DNA of 11,439 nt from Caldisericota bacterium (lineage in GTDB: Bacteria; CAIJMQ01; JAADFP01): the NCBI GenBank assembly GCA_013152825.1, contig JAADFP010000046.1, forward strand, positions 1 through 11,439. The letters are read 5' to 3'. Positions 1-8,020 of the stretch are shown here, piece after piece (position 1 is the stretch's first letter; each line of letters opens with the position of its first letter). The translations under genes were made by a program, and so were the position numbers. Under the pieces are notes generated by a model. That model saw nothing but the letters and a program-made list of their open reading frames with translations. It was not told the DNA's origin and made no database searches.

Positions 1-3
1 TAC

Positions 4-882
4 TCACTGTTCACTACTTATTACTCGCAATTCTGCAAGGACTTTTATTAGTTTTTTCCTGTTATCCTCCTTCATGCTGCAGAGGGGGAGGCGAAATTCA
101 AGGTCCAGCATACCCATGAGGTGAAGGGCGGTTTTCACCGGGATAGGGTTTGTCTCTATAAATAGAATTTTAAATAAGGGATAGAGCTGGTAATGTATTT
201 CTCTTGCTGTATCCCATTCCCCTTCCAGGGCGCTTTTTACCATTTGTTTTAGTTTACCCGGTACCACGTTTCCTACTACTGAAATCACACCTTTCCCTCC
301 CAGTGCCATTATCGGGAAAGTTAAGGAATCATCTCCCGAAAGGACGGCTATGTTTTGGTAGGAAATTATTTTGGTTATTTGCTCGAGGTCTCCGCTGGCT
401 TCTTTTACTGCTACAATATTTGGGATTTCTGAAAGATCTTTTACTGTCTCAGCTGCCAGGTTCACGCCGGTGCGGGAAGGAACATTGTATAGCACTATGG
501 GAATATCCACTTTTTGGGCAATGGTTTCAAAATGAAGATATAATCCTTTCTGGGTAGGTTTATTGTAATAGGGAGTAATGAGAAGGGATCCATCTGCTCC
601 TACTTCCCGGGCATATTCAGTAAGCTCCAGCGCCTCTCTGGTGGAGTTTGAGCCTGTTCCTGCTAATACTTTAATCCTTTTTCTCACCTTTTCTACCATA
701 AATTTTATTAGTGTTTTATGTTCTTCATGAGTTAGTGTGGCGGATTCTCCTGTAGTACCGCAAGCGAGGAGACAATCTGTACCGCTACTTATATGGAATT
801 CAATAAGTTTCTCCAGGGTTACCCAGTCTATTTCTCCATTTTTAAAAGGTGTTACTAACGCTACCGTACTTCCTTCAAACAT
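4..882 (-). CDS. dapA: 4-hydroxy-tetrahydrodipicolinate synthase (DapA)
   Basis: This enzyme condenses pyruvate with aspartate semialdehyde, the first committed step toward diaminopimelate and lysine, in the cytoplasm. The 292-residue product has the usual length for the family. Visible family motifs are the CGTTGE loop at residues 41-46, the catalytic tyrosine Y132 followed by SRTG (R137, which binds the substrate carboxylate), and the Schiff-base lysine K160 in VAVKEASGD. GGKGVISVVGN (195-205) is also typical. The ATG start is set by a strong AGGAGG at 889-894, 6 nt upstream, and the TGA stop lies at 4-6, so the gene is complete. It is the last gene of the run and is preceded by a 91-nt gap, the longest in the window, so it may have its own promoter. 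Related aldolases of this superfamily (N-acetylneuraminate lyase, KDG aldolase) are possible, but the motif set and the CGTTGE loop favour DapA. Confidence 0.95.
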   Translation of the reverse strand: MFEGSTVALVTPFKNGEIDWVTLEKLIEFHISSGTDCLLACGTTGESATLTHEEHKTLIKFMVEKVRKRIKVLAGTGSNSTREALELTEYAREVGADGSLLITPYYNKPTQKGLYLHFETIAQKVDIPIVLYNVPSRTGVNLAAETVKDLSEIPNIVAVKEASGDLEQITKIISYQNIAVLSGDDSLTFPIMALGGKGVISVVGNVVPGKLKQMVKSALEGEWDTAREIHYQLYPLFKILFIETNPIPVKTALHLMGMLDLEFRLPLCSMKEDNRKKLIKVLAELRVISSEQ

Positions 883-908
883 ATTTAACCTCCTGATTAT
901 TTCTATAT

Positions 909-923
909 TTTACCCTAGGTAAA
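909..923 (-). promoter_or_regulatory. Inverted repeat in the dapA leader
   Basis: Read on the minus strand, TTTACC and GGTAAA form a perfect 6-bp inverted repeat around a TAG centre. It sits 26 nt upstream of the dapA ATG and outside any gene. It could be a small operator or lie in the promoter region, since the AT-rich TAAAAT next to its downstream arm resembles a -10 box. No -35 box with good spacing is visible. The function is inferred from position only. Confidence 0.25.
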
Positions 924-973
924 TGCTTGCCACGTAAAGCCGGAAGGTTCTTCCCAGTTTACTATATATTTTC

Positions 974-2176
974 TCATTTTCCCATAAGGATTTCGTTCAT
1001 CTGGAAAATAGGCAGGAGAATCGCGATAACAATGATTCCTACCACTACACCTATCCCCAGTATTACTATTGGCTCCAGAAGAATTGAGAAGCGGGAGAGA
1101 AGTATTTCGGTCTCTTCTTCGTAGATTCTGGAGCTTTCCTCCAGCATTTCTTCCAGGTTGCCTCCTTTTTCTCCCAGCTCCACCATCTGAATAAAGAGGG
1201 GTGGAAAGAGGGGGTGTTCCCTCAGGGTGCGTGAAAAGCTTTCCCCTCTTTTAATGCGTTCTTCTGCTTCCTGGATAACCTGTTCCATTCTTCGGTTGTT
1301 GAGTATGGGGCGGGATAGGGTAAGTGCTTCCAGGATTGGAACTCCTCCTTTAATCAAAGAAGATAAGGTAAAAGAGAAGTTGGTAAGCATAATGCGTAAG
1401 AATATCTTACCTAACAGGGGGATTTTGATCCTCCATTCGTCAATCTTCTCATGGAGTTTTTTATGGAGAAAGAAAGAAATTCCGGCCAGAATAATAATAC
1501 CCAGCCCCAGCCATTTCCCATTGGTTTTGAGATACTGGGAAAAGCTGATTAGTAGTTTGGTTAAAAAGGGAAGGGGATAATTAAACTGGGCAAATAACTT
1601 GCTCAAGGAGGGGATTACTTTGAGCAGGAGAAAAGTAAGCACTCCTGCCCCTACCATGAGCACGAAAAGAGGGTAGGTAAATGCGTTTTTTACCTTGTTT
1701 TTAAAAGTTATTTCCCGGAAGAGAAGAAAGGAAAGGTGGGAAAGTACTTTCTCCAGCTCTCCGCTCTCCTCTGCAGCTTTTACCATGTTAAGGTAAAGGG
1801 GCGAAAAAATATGGGGATATTGTGAAAGGGCATTGTGGAAAGTTTTTCCTTCTCTTATAGAAGAACCGATATCCAGCAGGATTCTCTGGAGACTTCTTCC
1901 TTCATGCTGTTGAGCCAGAGATTCCACGGATTCTACCAGGGGCAGACCGCTTCTCAACAGAGAAGATAGCTGGCGGGTAAGTAGTGCAACCTCTTCTTTT
2001 TTGATTTTTTCCCATCGTTTCCTTTTTTTGATGATTTCACTGCCTGGTAAGACTTCTATGGGAAAAAGGTTAAGGTGTCTTAATTTCTCCCTTGCTTCCC
2101 GGGGAGTGCCGGCATCTATCAATCCGCTGGTTTTTTTCCCTGCCTGGTTGAGGGCTTCGTATTCAAAGATAGCCAT
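974..2176 (-). CDS. gspF: Type II secretion inner-membrane platform protein GspF
   Basis: GspF is the polytopic inner-membrane protein of the type II secretion system. It couples the GspE ATPase to pseudopilus assembly. The 400-residue product has the normal family length. It opens with the characteristic MAIFEYEALNQAGKKTSG segment, followed by two copies of the T2SSF helical domain at about 63-186 and 266-388. Predicted membrane segments lie at about 168-190, 221-237 and 367-391. Each domain has the typical LSSLLRSGLPLVES-like or LSSLIKGGVPILEA-like start and an E-x-G-E/K-x-G element (ESGELE near 137, EKGGNLE near 336). It follows gspE after 30 nt, with only a weak SD (AGG) ahead of the ATG. 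The PilC proteins of type IV pili share this fold; the adjacent gspC points to secretion rather than pili. Confidence 0.92.
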   Translation of the reverse strand: MAIFEYEALNQAGKKTSGLIDAGTPREAREKLRHLNLFPIEVLPGSEIIKKRKRWEKIKKEEVALLTRQLSSLLRSGLPLVESVESLAQQHEGRSLQRILLDIGSSIREGKTFHNALSQYPHIFSPLYLNMVKAAEESGELEKVLSHLSFLLFREITFKNKVKNAFTYPLFVLMVGAGVLTFLLLKVIPSLSKLFAQFNYPLPFLTKLLISFSQYLKTNGKWLGLGIIILAGISFFLHKKLHEKIDEWRIKIPLLGKIFLRIMLTNFSFTLSSLIKGGVPILEALTLSRPILNNRRMEQVIQEAEERIKRGESFSRTLREHPLFPPLFIQMVELGEKGGNLEEMLEESSRIYEEETEILLSRFSILLEPIVILGIGVVVGIIVIAILLPIFQMNEILMGK

Positions 2177-2206
2177 AATTTAAGCCTAAAAACTTGCTAT
2201 TGCCCA

Positions 2207-3868
2207 TTATGCTTCTTGCGTTACTCGTAAAACTTCTTCTAAGGTAGTTATTCCCTTTTTCACCTTTATTAACCCGTCTTCCAGCAGGTTTTTCATTCCC
2301 CTGCGTTTGGCTTCTTCTTTTATTATGTGGGATTCTACCCTTTCTGTTATCATTTTCCTTATTCTGTTATCTATGGTAAGTATCTCGTATATTCCTGTTC
2401 TTCCCAGGTATCCCGTGCCCAGGCATTTTTTGCATCCCTTGCCTTTCCAGGTATTTGAGGGAGGGGGTAAGGTAGTGAGGCTTTTCCATTCGGCAGTATC
2501 TACACTTGTTTCTACCTTGCAGTGCGGACATATTTTTCTTACCAGTCTCTGAGCGATGATGGCTCTTACCGAAGAAGATACTAAAAAAGGTTCAATCCCG
2601 ATGTCAATTAGCCGGGTGATAGCACTGGCTGAATCATTTGTATGCAGGGTAGAGAAGACAAGATGACCGGTAAGAGAGGCACGAATAGCAATTTCTGCTG
2701 TCATCTGGTCCCGCATCTCGCCTATTAAAATTATGTCCGGGTCGTGTCTGAGAATTGACCTTAATCCATTGGCAAAGGTTAAATCTATTGAGGGTTTTAC
2801 CTGTATCTGGGCCACCCCGTTAAGTTGATATTCCACGGGGTCTTCGATAGTAATTATGTTTTTGTCAGGAGAGTTGATACGGGTAAGGGCGGAATAAAGG
2901 GTAGTGGTTTTCCCGCTTCCTGTAGGCCCGGTAACCAGGATTATGCCATTTGGCAGGGTTATTAGTTCTTTAAGTCTCTGGAAGTTATCTTTCTCCAGTC
3001 CCAATTCTTCCAGGCTCAGAAGCTGAGCCCGATGGAGTAAGCGCAGGACTACTCTCTCTCCCCAAAGGGTGGGGATTATAGAGACTCTTACATCTATTTC
3101 CTCTCCTTCCTGCTTTATCCAGAATCTTCCGTCCTGCGGCAGCCTTCTCTCGGCAATATTGAGGTTGGACATTACTTTTATCCGGGAGATAATGGCGGGG
3201 AGGTAATGGGGTGGGGGAGTGGATATTTCGTGCAAGATGCCATCTACCCGGTAGCGAATTCTGCCCCCCTTTTCCAGGGGCTCTATATGGATGTCAGTGG
3301 CGCGCATTTTCAGGGCTTCGTAGAGCACTAAATTGACGAACTTGATTATGGGAGGTTTATGTGCCAGATCCAGGAGGTCATCTTCTTTTTTCTCATCTTC
3401 TTTCTTCCCTTCCTCTGTAATCTCGAACACCTCGTCTGCACGGGCGAGAGGATGACGCAGCTCCTCCCATCCTTTTTCTACTTGCTCTCGGGGAGAAATA
3501 ACTATTCTGAGTGCTTTGCCCGAGAGAAGGGAAAGCTCCTCCAGGTTATCCAGGGAAATTGGATCGTAGGTAGCCAGTTCAAGCGTATCTTTAGTGCAGT
3601 GGAGAGGAATGACTTTTTTTTCTTTTAGTATGGGGAGGGGAATGGTTTTTAATATTTCTGAGGATATCTCCTCACGTTTAATTTCTTCTTTATACGGTAT
3701 ATCCAGGAGGGCAGAGAATGCCTGGAGAAGAGTGTATTCATCTACAACCCCTTTTTCCAGTAAAACCTCATCTACTCTTCTCTGGTTTTTTGCTTCTTTC
3801 TCGGCTTTTTCCCACTCTTCCGGAGTTATAAATTTTTCGCCGACGAGAAATTCTTTAAGACTTTTCAT
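2207..3868 (-). CDS. gspE: Type II secretion ATPase GspE
   Basis: GspE is the cytoplasmic hexameric ATPase that powers pseudopilus assembly. I place the start at the ATG at 3866-3868, giving 553 residues. The frame stays open further upstream, but that stretch lies inside gspD and is not family-like. An N-terminal MshEN/T2SSE_N-type domain covers about residues 1-140. The ATPase core has RATDIHIEP at 189-197, Walker A GPTGSGKT at 314-321, the Asp box TIEDPVE at 340-346, Walker B DIILIGEMRD near 378-387, and the His box GHLVFSTLHTN at 401-411. A tetracysteine zinc motif is formed by CPHC (447-450) and CKKC (479-482). The start overlaps the gspD stop by 14 nt with little SD, which suggests translation coupled to gspD. 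PilB and MshE are close relatives; the gspC-gspD context favours GspE. Confidence 0.93.
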   Translation of the reverse strand: MKSLKEFLVGEKFITPEEWEKAEKEAKNQRRVDEVLLEKGVVDEYTLLQAFSALLDIPYKEEIKREEISSEILKTIPLPILKEKKVIPLHCTKDTLELATYDPISLDNLEELSLLSGKALRIVISPREQVEKGWEELRHPLARADEVFEITEEGKKEDEKKEDDLLDLAHKPPIIKFVNLVLYEALKMRATDIHIEPLEKGGRIRYRVDGILHEISTPPPHYLPAIISRIKVMSNLNIAERRLPQDGRFWIKQEGEEIDVRVSIIPTLWGERVVLRLLHRAQLLSLEELGLEKDNFQRLKELITLPNGIILVTGPTGSGKTTTLYSALTRINSPDKNIITIEDPVEYQLNGVAQIQVKPSIDLTFANGLRSILRHDPDIILIGEMRDQMTAEIAIRASLTGHLVFSTLHTNDSASAITRLIDIGIEPFLVSSSVRAIIAQRLVRKICPHCKVETSVDTAEWKSLTTLPPPSNTWKGKGCKKCLGTGYLGRTGIYEILTIDNRIRKMITERVESHIIKEEAKRRGMKNLLEDGLIKVKKGITTLEEVLRVTQEA

Positions 3869-5711
3869 GGTTTGCTTCAAATTCTTTAAGTTTTTTTTCT
3901 TTTTCTTTCTTAATCTTTTCGGCCTCTGCGGGAGTGCGCACAATGTGGGGAGTGATGAAGATAACCAGATTCCTTTGTTCCGAAGTGGTCTCTTTTCTTC
4001 GGAAGAAATAGCCCAGGAGGGGAATATCACCCAGGATGGGCACCTTACTTATGACTTCAGTCTTATCGTCTCTTATTAACCCTCCTATAACTATTGTAGC
4101 TTTATCCTGGACGGTAACAGTGGTTTCCGCTTCCCGCTTGTTTGTAACCGGAGCCTCTGCGGTGAGGGATTGGGGAGTTAAATTAGTGACTTCCTGGTGG
4201 ATTTTTAGCCTTACCATGCCTTCCTGATTTATATGGGGGGTGATGGTAAGGATTATTCCCACGTCGCGGTATTCATAGCTTCTTACTACTGTTTCCTGCT
4301 CAGTAATGCGGGAAGAAGTGACGAAAGGTACATTTTTCCCTACCACAATCTTAGCTTCCTCGTTGTCCATGGTAAGAAGGTGGGGAGTGGAGAGGACTTT
4401 GAATCCAGTATCTTTCCTGTATGCTTGCAGTAATCCACCCAGGTTGCCCCCTTTTAAATATCCTATAAGTAGTCCGCTCATACCGGCTACTGTTTCCTCA
4501 GGCTTGGCGTAATTCATTTTAAACTTGGTTCCTCCGGCTACTTCTACTTCACCTTGCTTTTGGGTCCCTGCCCATTCCACCCCCAGATTAAACAGCTTTT
4601 CCACGTTAATGTCGGCGATAATCGCTTCCACCAGGACCTGAGCACGCATTATATCCAGCTTTTTTATAACTTTTTCTATGGCTTCGTATTCCTGCGGTGA
4701 AGCGCTGATAATCAGGGAGTTTGTTGCCTTATCAGCTACTATGCTTATTTCCTGGTTTAATGGTGAAGACCTGGTAGTTGCTCTGCTTTTTTTCAGAAGG
4801 GAAGTTGAAGTAAGTACCTTTGCTACTTCTTCTGCATCGGCGTTTTGCAGATAATAAACCTGTATCCGTTCTTTCCCCCGGGGGGCCGGAATATCCAATT
4901 TCTTTACTAAATTTTTTATCCTTTCCATGTCCGGAGTACTGGCCACTACGATTAGAGAATTTGTCCTTTCATCCGCGATTATTCTGGATTGGGTAGGGAG
5001 TGAAGGAATAGTTGTGGTGGAGCGTATGCGCGAGGAGGTTCTGTAACTGCGGGAGGAAGAGGTTTTGCCTGCCATGCTCTCCAGGACCTGGGTAATGGAT
5101 TGAGCTACCTGCGTGGCAGAAGCAAATTCCAGGGGAATAATTTTTGTTTCCATTCTCGCACTTGGCTGGTCAAGCTTATTTATTACGGTAAGTATCCTTT
5201 TAATATTGGAGGCATAATCGCTAATGATGAGGGTGTTGGTAGGTGCATAGGAGGTAAGATGTCCATCAGGAGTGATTAGAGGAGCGAGTAGTGGAGTTAA
5301 CTGGGTTACTTCTGCATATTCCAGAGGAACTAACTGGGTCAACATCCTGTCCTCAGAGACAATTCCCCGCGCTTCTTTCCCAATATTTACGGGAAGAGGG
5401 GATTGTTTTGCTTCTCGTGCGGGGATAATTTTTATCACTTCCCCGGAAGGTATTGCCACCAGCCCCCTTATCTCCAGTATGGACTCAAATACTTTATACA
5501 CTTCGTCAGTAGGTATTTTAGTAGGAGAAATAATGGTTACCTTTCCCCTTACCTGATCGCTTAAAAGAAAGTTCTTCCCGGTTACCTCTGAGACAAATTT
5601 AGTGACCACATTTATATCTACCCCATTGAAATTTATGGATACTAACTCTTTGCCTATAGAATAAGAAGTTACAAGAAGCAACAAGCACAATCCCATGACT
5701 GTTTTCTTCAT
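3855..5711 (-). CDS. gspD: Type II secretion outer-membrane secretin GspD
   Basis: GspD forms the outer-membrane channel of the type II secretion system. The 618-residue product starts with a signal peptide (MKK, hydrophobic core 5-17, likely cleaved near Gly20). It continues with N0 (about 24-95), N1 (122-185), N2 (187-275) and N3 (283-355) periplasmic domains and a C-terminal secretin domain at about 356-595. Secretin hallmarks are VEAIIADINVEKLFNLGVEW near 361, VLSTPHLLTMDNEEAKI near 439, and SKVPILGDIPLLGYFFRR at 555-572, followed by LVIFITPHIV. A Ser/Thr/Arg-rich insert in N2 (214-236) is a common variable loop. The C-terminus ends in a short Lys/Glu-rich tail without an obvious pilotin-binding S domain. 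AGGAGG at 5719-5724, inside the last codons of gspC, sets the start; the gap to gspC is 3 nt. PilQ is the main alternative, but AMIN domains are absent. Confidence 0.94.
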   Translation of the reverse strand: MKKTVMGLCLLLLVTSYSIGKELVSINFNGVDINVVTKFVSEVTGKNFLLSDQVRGKVTIISPTKIPTDEVYKVFESILEIRGLVAIPSGEVIKIIPAREAKQSPLPVNIGKEARGIVSEDRMLTQLVPLEYAEVTQLTPLLAPLITPDGHLTSYAPTNTLIISDYASNIKRILTVINKLDQPSARMETKIIPLEFASATQVAQSITQVLESMAGKTSSSRSYRTSSRIRSTTTIPSLPTQSRIIADERTNSLIVVASTPDMERIKNLVKKLDIPAPRGKERIQVYYLQNADAEEVAKVLTSTSLLKKSRATTRSSPLNQEISIVADKATNSLIISASPQEYEAIEKVIKKLDIMRAQVLVEAIIADINVEKLFNLGVEWAGTQKQGEVEVAGGTKFKMNYAKPEETVAGMSGLLIGYLKGGNLGGLLQAYRKDTGFKVLSTPHLLTMDNEEAKIVVGKNVPFVTSSRITEQETVVRSYEYRDVGIILTITPHINQEGMVRLKIHQEVTNLTPQSLTAEAPVTNKREAETTVTVQDKATIVIGGLIRDDKTEVISKVPILGDIPLLGYFFRRKETTSEQRNLVIFITPHIVRTPAEAEKIKKEKEKKLKEFEANHEKS

Positions 5712-5714
5712 TTT

Positions 5715-6512
5715 CTATCCTCCTACCTGGTAAACCAGGGATTCGTTTTTACCGTTTCTTTCTACCTCCACTACTATGCGGTTGCTGTTGCCAAATTTGC
5801 GGTAGAACTCGAAGATCTTAGAAGGTGAATCTATTGCCTCTCCATTAATTTTTTTTATTATATCCCCTTTTCGTATTCCCATTCTCTCTACCATGCTTCC
5901 TGGAATTATGTAGCTTACCCGGAACCCTTCCATTTTACCACTTTTAAAGAAAGGGGAAATTCTTACCTGGGAAAATAGCTGGTTAACATTTCTCTTGGCT
6001 TCTTCCACCTCTTGGCGGGAGAGTATTCTTACTTCTGTCTCAGAAGAGGGAGCAGCAAGAGAGGAGGGGAGTTTTTCTGATAAAGTAAGGGATACCTGGC
6101 CTTCTGCGCTTTGCAGAATAACTTCATTTTCTTTTATCGCGGTTATTTTCAGGTTATTTATAGTATCTCCAATTCTGTAAAGATCCTGCTTGCGGGATTT
6201 AGTATCTTCTATTACTGCAAAGGAAAAGGCCTCTTTACCCACTACTGTCCCCTTGAGCTTTAGGTTCAGTTCTTTCTTTACAGGAGGAGGGGAATTTGGA
6301 GGTTTAAAGAGGGGGGATAGGGAAAAGATGTTTTTTCTCTCTATTATTGAATAATAAGATAATGGCTTGCTTTGGGTTTTGATTCCAATATTTTCTCCTG
6401 CAGAAGGATTTATTTCTTTTTTGCTTTTCTGGTAAAAATTGATGAATGACCATATTGTTCCCAGCAAAGAAATGGCCAGAATTATATTAAGTAGGAGAAA
6501 AAACTTTCGCAT
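5715..6512 (-). CDS. gspC: Type II secretion protein GspC-like (HR plus PDZ domains)
   Basis: GspC is a bitopic inner-membrane protein that links the platform to the N0 domain of the GspD secretin. This 265-residue product has one N-terminal membrane anchor (about 5-26) and a Pro-rich linker (PPNSPPP, 71-77). The homology-region-like domain at about 55-145 shows the family pattern IIERKNIF, LKLKGTVVG, a Y-R-x-GD turn (112-116) and repeated short strands. A PDZ domain covers about 185-262, with PGSMVERMGIRKGDIIKKINGE as its core. The gene overlaps the end of dxr by 26 nt, has a GGAG four nucleotides ahead of its ATG, and carries the gspD SD in its last codons. Sequence similarity in this family is low, so the call rests on domain order and on position directly before gspD. 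Confidence 0.85.
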   Translation of the reverse strand: MRKFFLLLNIILAISLLGTIWSFINFYQKSKKEINPSAGENIGIKTQSKPLSYYSIIERKNIFSLSPLFKPPNSPPPVKKELNLKLKGTVVGKEAFSFAVIEDTKSRKQDLYRIGDTINNLKITAIKENEVILQSAEGQVSLTLSEKLPSSLAAPSSETEVRILSRQEVEEAKRNVNQLFSQVRISPFFKSGKMEGFRVSYIIPGSMVERMGIRKGDIIKKINGEAIDSPSKIFEFYRKFGNSNRIVVEVERNGKNESLVYQVGG

Positions 6513-7215
6513 AATTCTCCACTATTTTGTGAGTCACCTCCCGTGCCCAGGAATCTGCCGAAAGTATCTCTTCCCACCCGGGATTGAGACAGGGTTGATG
6601 GCGAGATAACACTTCCTCGCATATTTCCCATATAGAATGAAATTTTATTTTCCCCTCCAGGAATGCTTCTACAGCCACTTCATTCGAGGCATTTAAGATA
6701 GCAGGATAAGTACCCCCTTTTTTCCCAGCCTCTCGGCTTAAACGGAGAGCAGGAAATTTTTTCTCATCAGGGGGAGAAAAGGAGAGCTTATCAAATTCGG
6801 AAATAGAAAGAGAGTAAAGGGAAGGAATTCTCTCTGGATAAGTAAGGATGAATTGTATAGGAATCTTCATATCAGGAGGAGATATAAAAGCCAAAGTCGT
6901 TCCGTCTATCATTTCTACCATGGCGTGCACAATTGCTTCCGGATGGATTACTACTTCTATTCTATTCCACTCTATACCAAATAGCCAGTGTGCAGTGATA
7001 ACTTCAAATCCCTTGTTCATCAAAGTGGCAGAATCAATGGTGATTTTGTTCCCCATTTTCCATACAGGATGCTTTAATGCATCTCTTGGGGTAATTGTGG
7101 AAAGCTCTTCCCGGCTTAAATGGTAGAATGGGCCTCCAGAGGCGGTAATAATTATCTTCTTTACTTCTCTTGGGGAGAATTTTTCCAGTATTTTCCAGTA
7201 TCTGGAAGATGGCAC
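6487..7215 (-). pseudogene. dxr: DXP reductoisomerase (dxr), C-terminal part, out of frame with its 5' part
   Basis: This frame encodes the second half of 1-deoxy-D-xylulose 5-phosphate reductoisomerase, which makes 2-C-methyl-D-erythritol 4-phosphate in the MEP isoprenoid pathway. True family sequence begins around KILEKFSPREVKK and continues through ITASGGPF (substrate loop), HPVWKMG (flexible-loop Trp), ITIDSATLMNKGFE (the last Glu is a metal ligand, E216 in the repaired protein), IHPEAIVHAMV, SPPDMKIPI and LNASNEVAVEAFL, to a normal C-terminus. The ATG at 7213-7215 is probably not a real start, because it lies in the alternative frame of the upstream part. Joined to the 5' part with one copy of the 10-bp duplication removed, the product is 387 residues, normal for the family. 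The TAA stop lies inside the gspC start region. Confidence 0.9.
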
Positions 7216-7660
7216 AGTGTTCGCTGTCCAGGGGGAAAAGGTTTATTCCGGCTTTTCTTATCTCGTTCATGAATGTTTCTCCCCCGGCGACCAGGATTTC
7301 TTTATTAGCTAATGCAATGTCATTTCCTGCTTTTATGGCAGAGAGTGCAGGTTTAAGTCCAGCCATGCCCACGATTGATACCACCACGAGATCTACTTGC
7401 TGTCTGGCTACTTTCTCAATACCTTCTTCCCCTGCCTCTATTTTCAGGGAGGGGAAAGTCTTTTTCAGATACTCAGCTTCCTCTTTCCCTCCTATGGCTA
7501 CGATTTGGGGATTAAATTTACGTATTTGCTCAGTTAATATGTCTACCCTGCGGTTAGAAGTAAGGCCTACAACTTTGAACTTTTCCGGGAATTGAGAAAC
7601 AACTTCTAAAACATTTCTTCCAATAGAACCGGTAGAGCCTAAAATGGTAATAGCTTTCAC
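7034..7660 (-). pseudogene. dxr: DXP reductoisomerase (dxr), N-terminal part, frameshifted
   Basis: This part encodes the NADPH-binding half of DXP reductoisomerase. I choose the GTG at 7658-7660, giving MKAITILGSTGSIG, because GAGG lies 8 nt upstream; an in-frame TTG eight codons earlier (7682-7684) has no SD. Visible features are the Rossmann GSTGSIG (8-14), LVVVSIVGMAGLKP, IALANKEILVAGGE, and the metal-binding DSEH (D145, E147) with AIFQ. Family sequence stops at about position 7181. After that the frame runs through unrelated residues to a stop at 7034. The cause is a 10-bp tandem duplication. If the duplication is real, no full-length Dxr is made from this locus; fosmidomycin-type targets and isoprenoid supply would then depend on another copy, suppression or a different route. 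A sequencing or assembly error is the main alternative. Confidence 0.9.
7181..7200. repeat. Perfect 10-bp tandem duplication inside dxr
   Basis: On the plus strand TTTTCCAGTA occurs twice in direct succession (7181-7190 and 7191-7200). On the coding strand this doubles ATACTGGAAA. Reading one copy gives FQILEKFSPREVKK followed by IIITASGGP, which is the expected DXR sequence, so the second copy is an insertion that shifts the frame by +1. Confidence 0.95.
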
Positions 7661-7666
7661 TATGTA

Positions 7667-7672
7667 TCCCTC
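7667..7672 (-). promoter_or_regulatory. Ribosome binding site that decides the dxr GTG start
   Basis: The minus-strand sequence GAGGGA lies 6 nt upstream of the GTG at 7658-7660. The upstream TTG has only an unrelated GCTCCAG stretch before it. This favours the GTG and a protein that starts directly with the first Rossmann strand. Confidence 0.6.
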
Positions 7673-7714
7673 ACTGTTTTTCAAGCGAATATTGTCTGGA
7701 GCTAAAAGTTATTC

Positions 7715-7957
7715 TTAAAGAGAAGGAAGAATATGGACTTTGTTCCCCTGGAAATTGACGTACCCATCAGCAAGGGCAAAGAGAGTGAAATCGTTTCCTA
7801 ATCCTACATTTTTCCCTGGTTTAAAGCGAGTTCCCCTCTGCCTTATGATAATATTTCCTGCTTTTACCCATTCCCCGCTATATTTCTTTACTCCCAGCCT
7901 CTTTCCAATACTATCCCTACCGTTGGATGAACTTCCCTGTCCTTTTTTATGTGCCAT
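7715..7957 (-). CDS. rpmA: 50S ribosomal protein L27
   Basis: L27 is a large-subunit protein whose N-terminal tail reaches toward the peptidyl transferase centre. The 80-residue product begins directly with MAHKKGQGSSSNGRDS, so it lacks the cleavable N-terminal extension seen in Firmicutes. It then shows the family core SIGKRLGVKKYSGEWV, AGNIIIRQRGTRFKPG and NVGLGNDFTLFAL. A strong AGGAGG at 7965-7970 lies 7 nt before the ATG. The C-terminus (GNKVHILPSL) is slightly divergent but of normal length. In most bacteria rpmA follows rplU; here the upstream neighbour is a zapA-like gene and rplU is not in the window. Confidence 0.97.
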   Translation of the reverse strand: MAHKKGQGSSSNGRDSIGKRLGVKKYSGEWVKAGNIIIRQRGTRFKPGKNVGLGNDFTLFALADGYVNFQGNKVHILPSL

Positions 7958-8020
7958 ATTACTACCTCCTTAAACTTCCTGATAATATTTTAGCAGATTT
8001 TGCCCAGGTATTAAAGACAA

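Noticed and set aside
942..954. Short hairpin (GGAAG/CTTCC with a 3-nt loop) between gspF and dapA as a terminator
   Set aside because: The stem is only 5 bp and no T-run follows it on the minus strand.
3888..3912. T-rich tract as a terminator or simple repeat
   Set aside because: On the coding strand it encodes the Lys/Glu-rich tail of GspD and is interrupted by C; no stem precedes it.
3869..4030. Longer N-terminus for GspE reaching to 4030
   Set aside because: This stretch lies inside gspD, has no family similarity, and the ATG at 3866-3868 gives the usual GspE N-terminus.
3594..4079. 161-codon open frame on the plus strand over the gspD/gspE junction
   Set aside because: It is antisense to well-conserved genes, rich in Phe/Ser from opposite-strand Lys/Glu codons, and has no recognisable domain.
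7161..7240. Programmed ribosomal frameshift in dxr
   Set aside because: The shift is explained exactly by the 10-bp duplication. A +1 slip at GGA-AAA-A would leave three extra residues, and no recoding in this family is known to me.
7958..8020. Promoter between zapA and rpmA (TTGTCT and TAAAAT on the minus strand)
   Set aside because: The spacing between the two boxes is 22 nt, too long for a sigma-70 promoter, and no better pair is visible.
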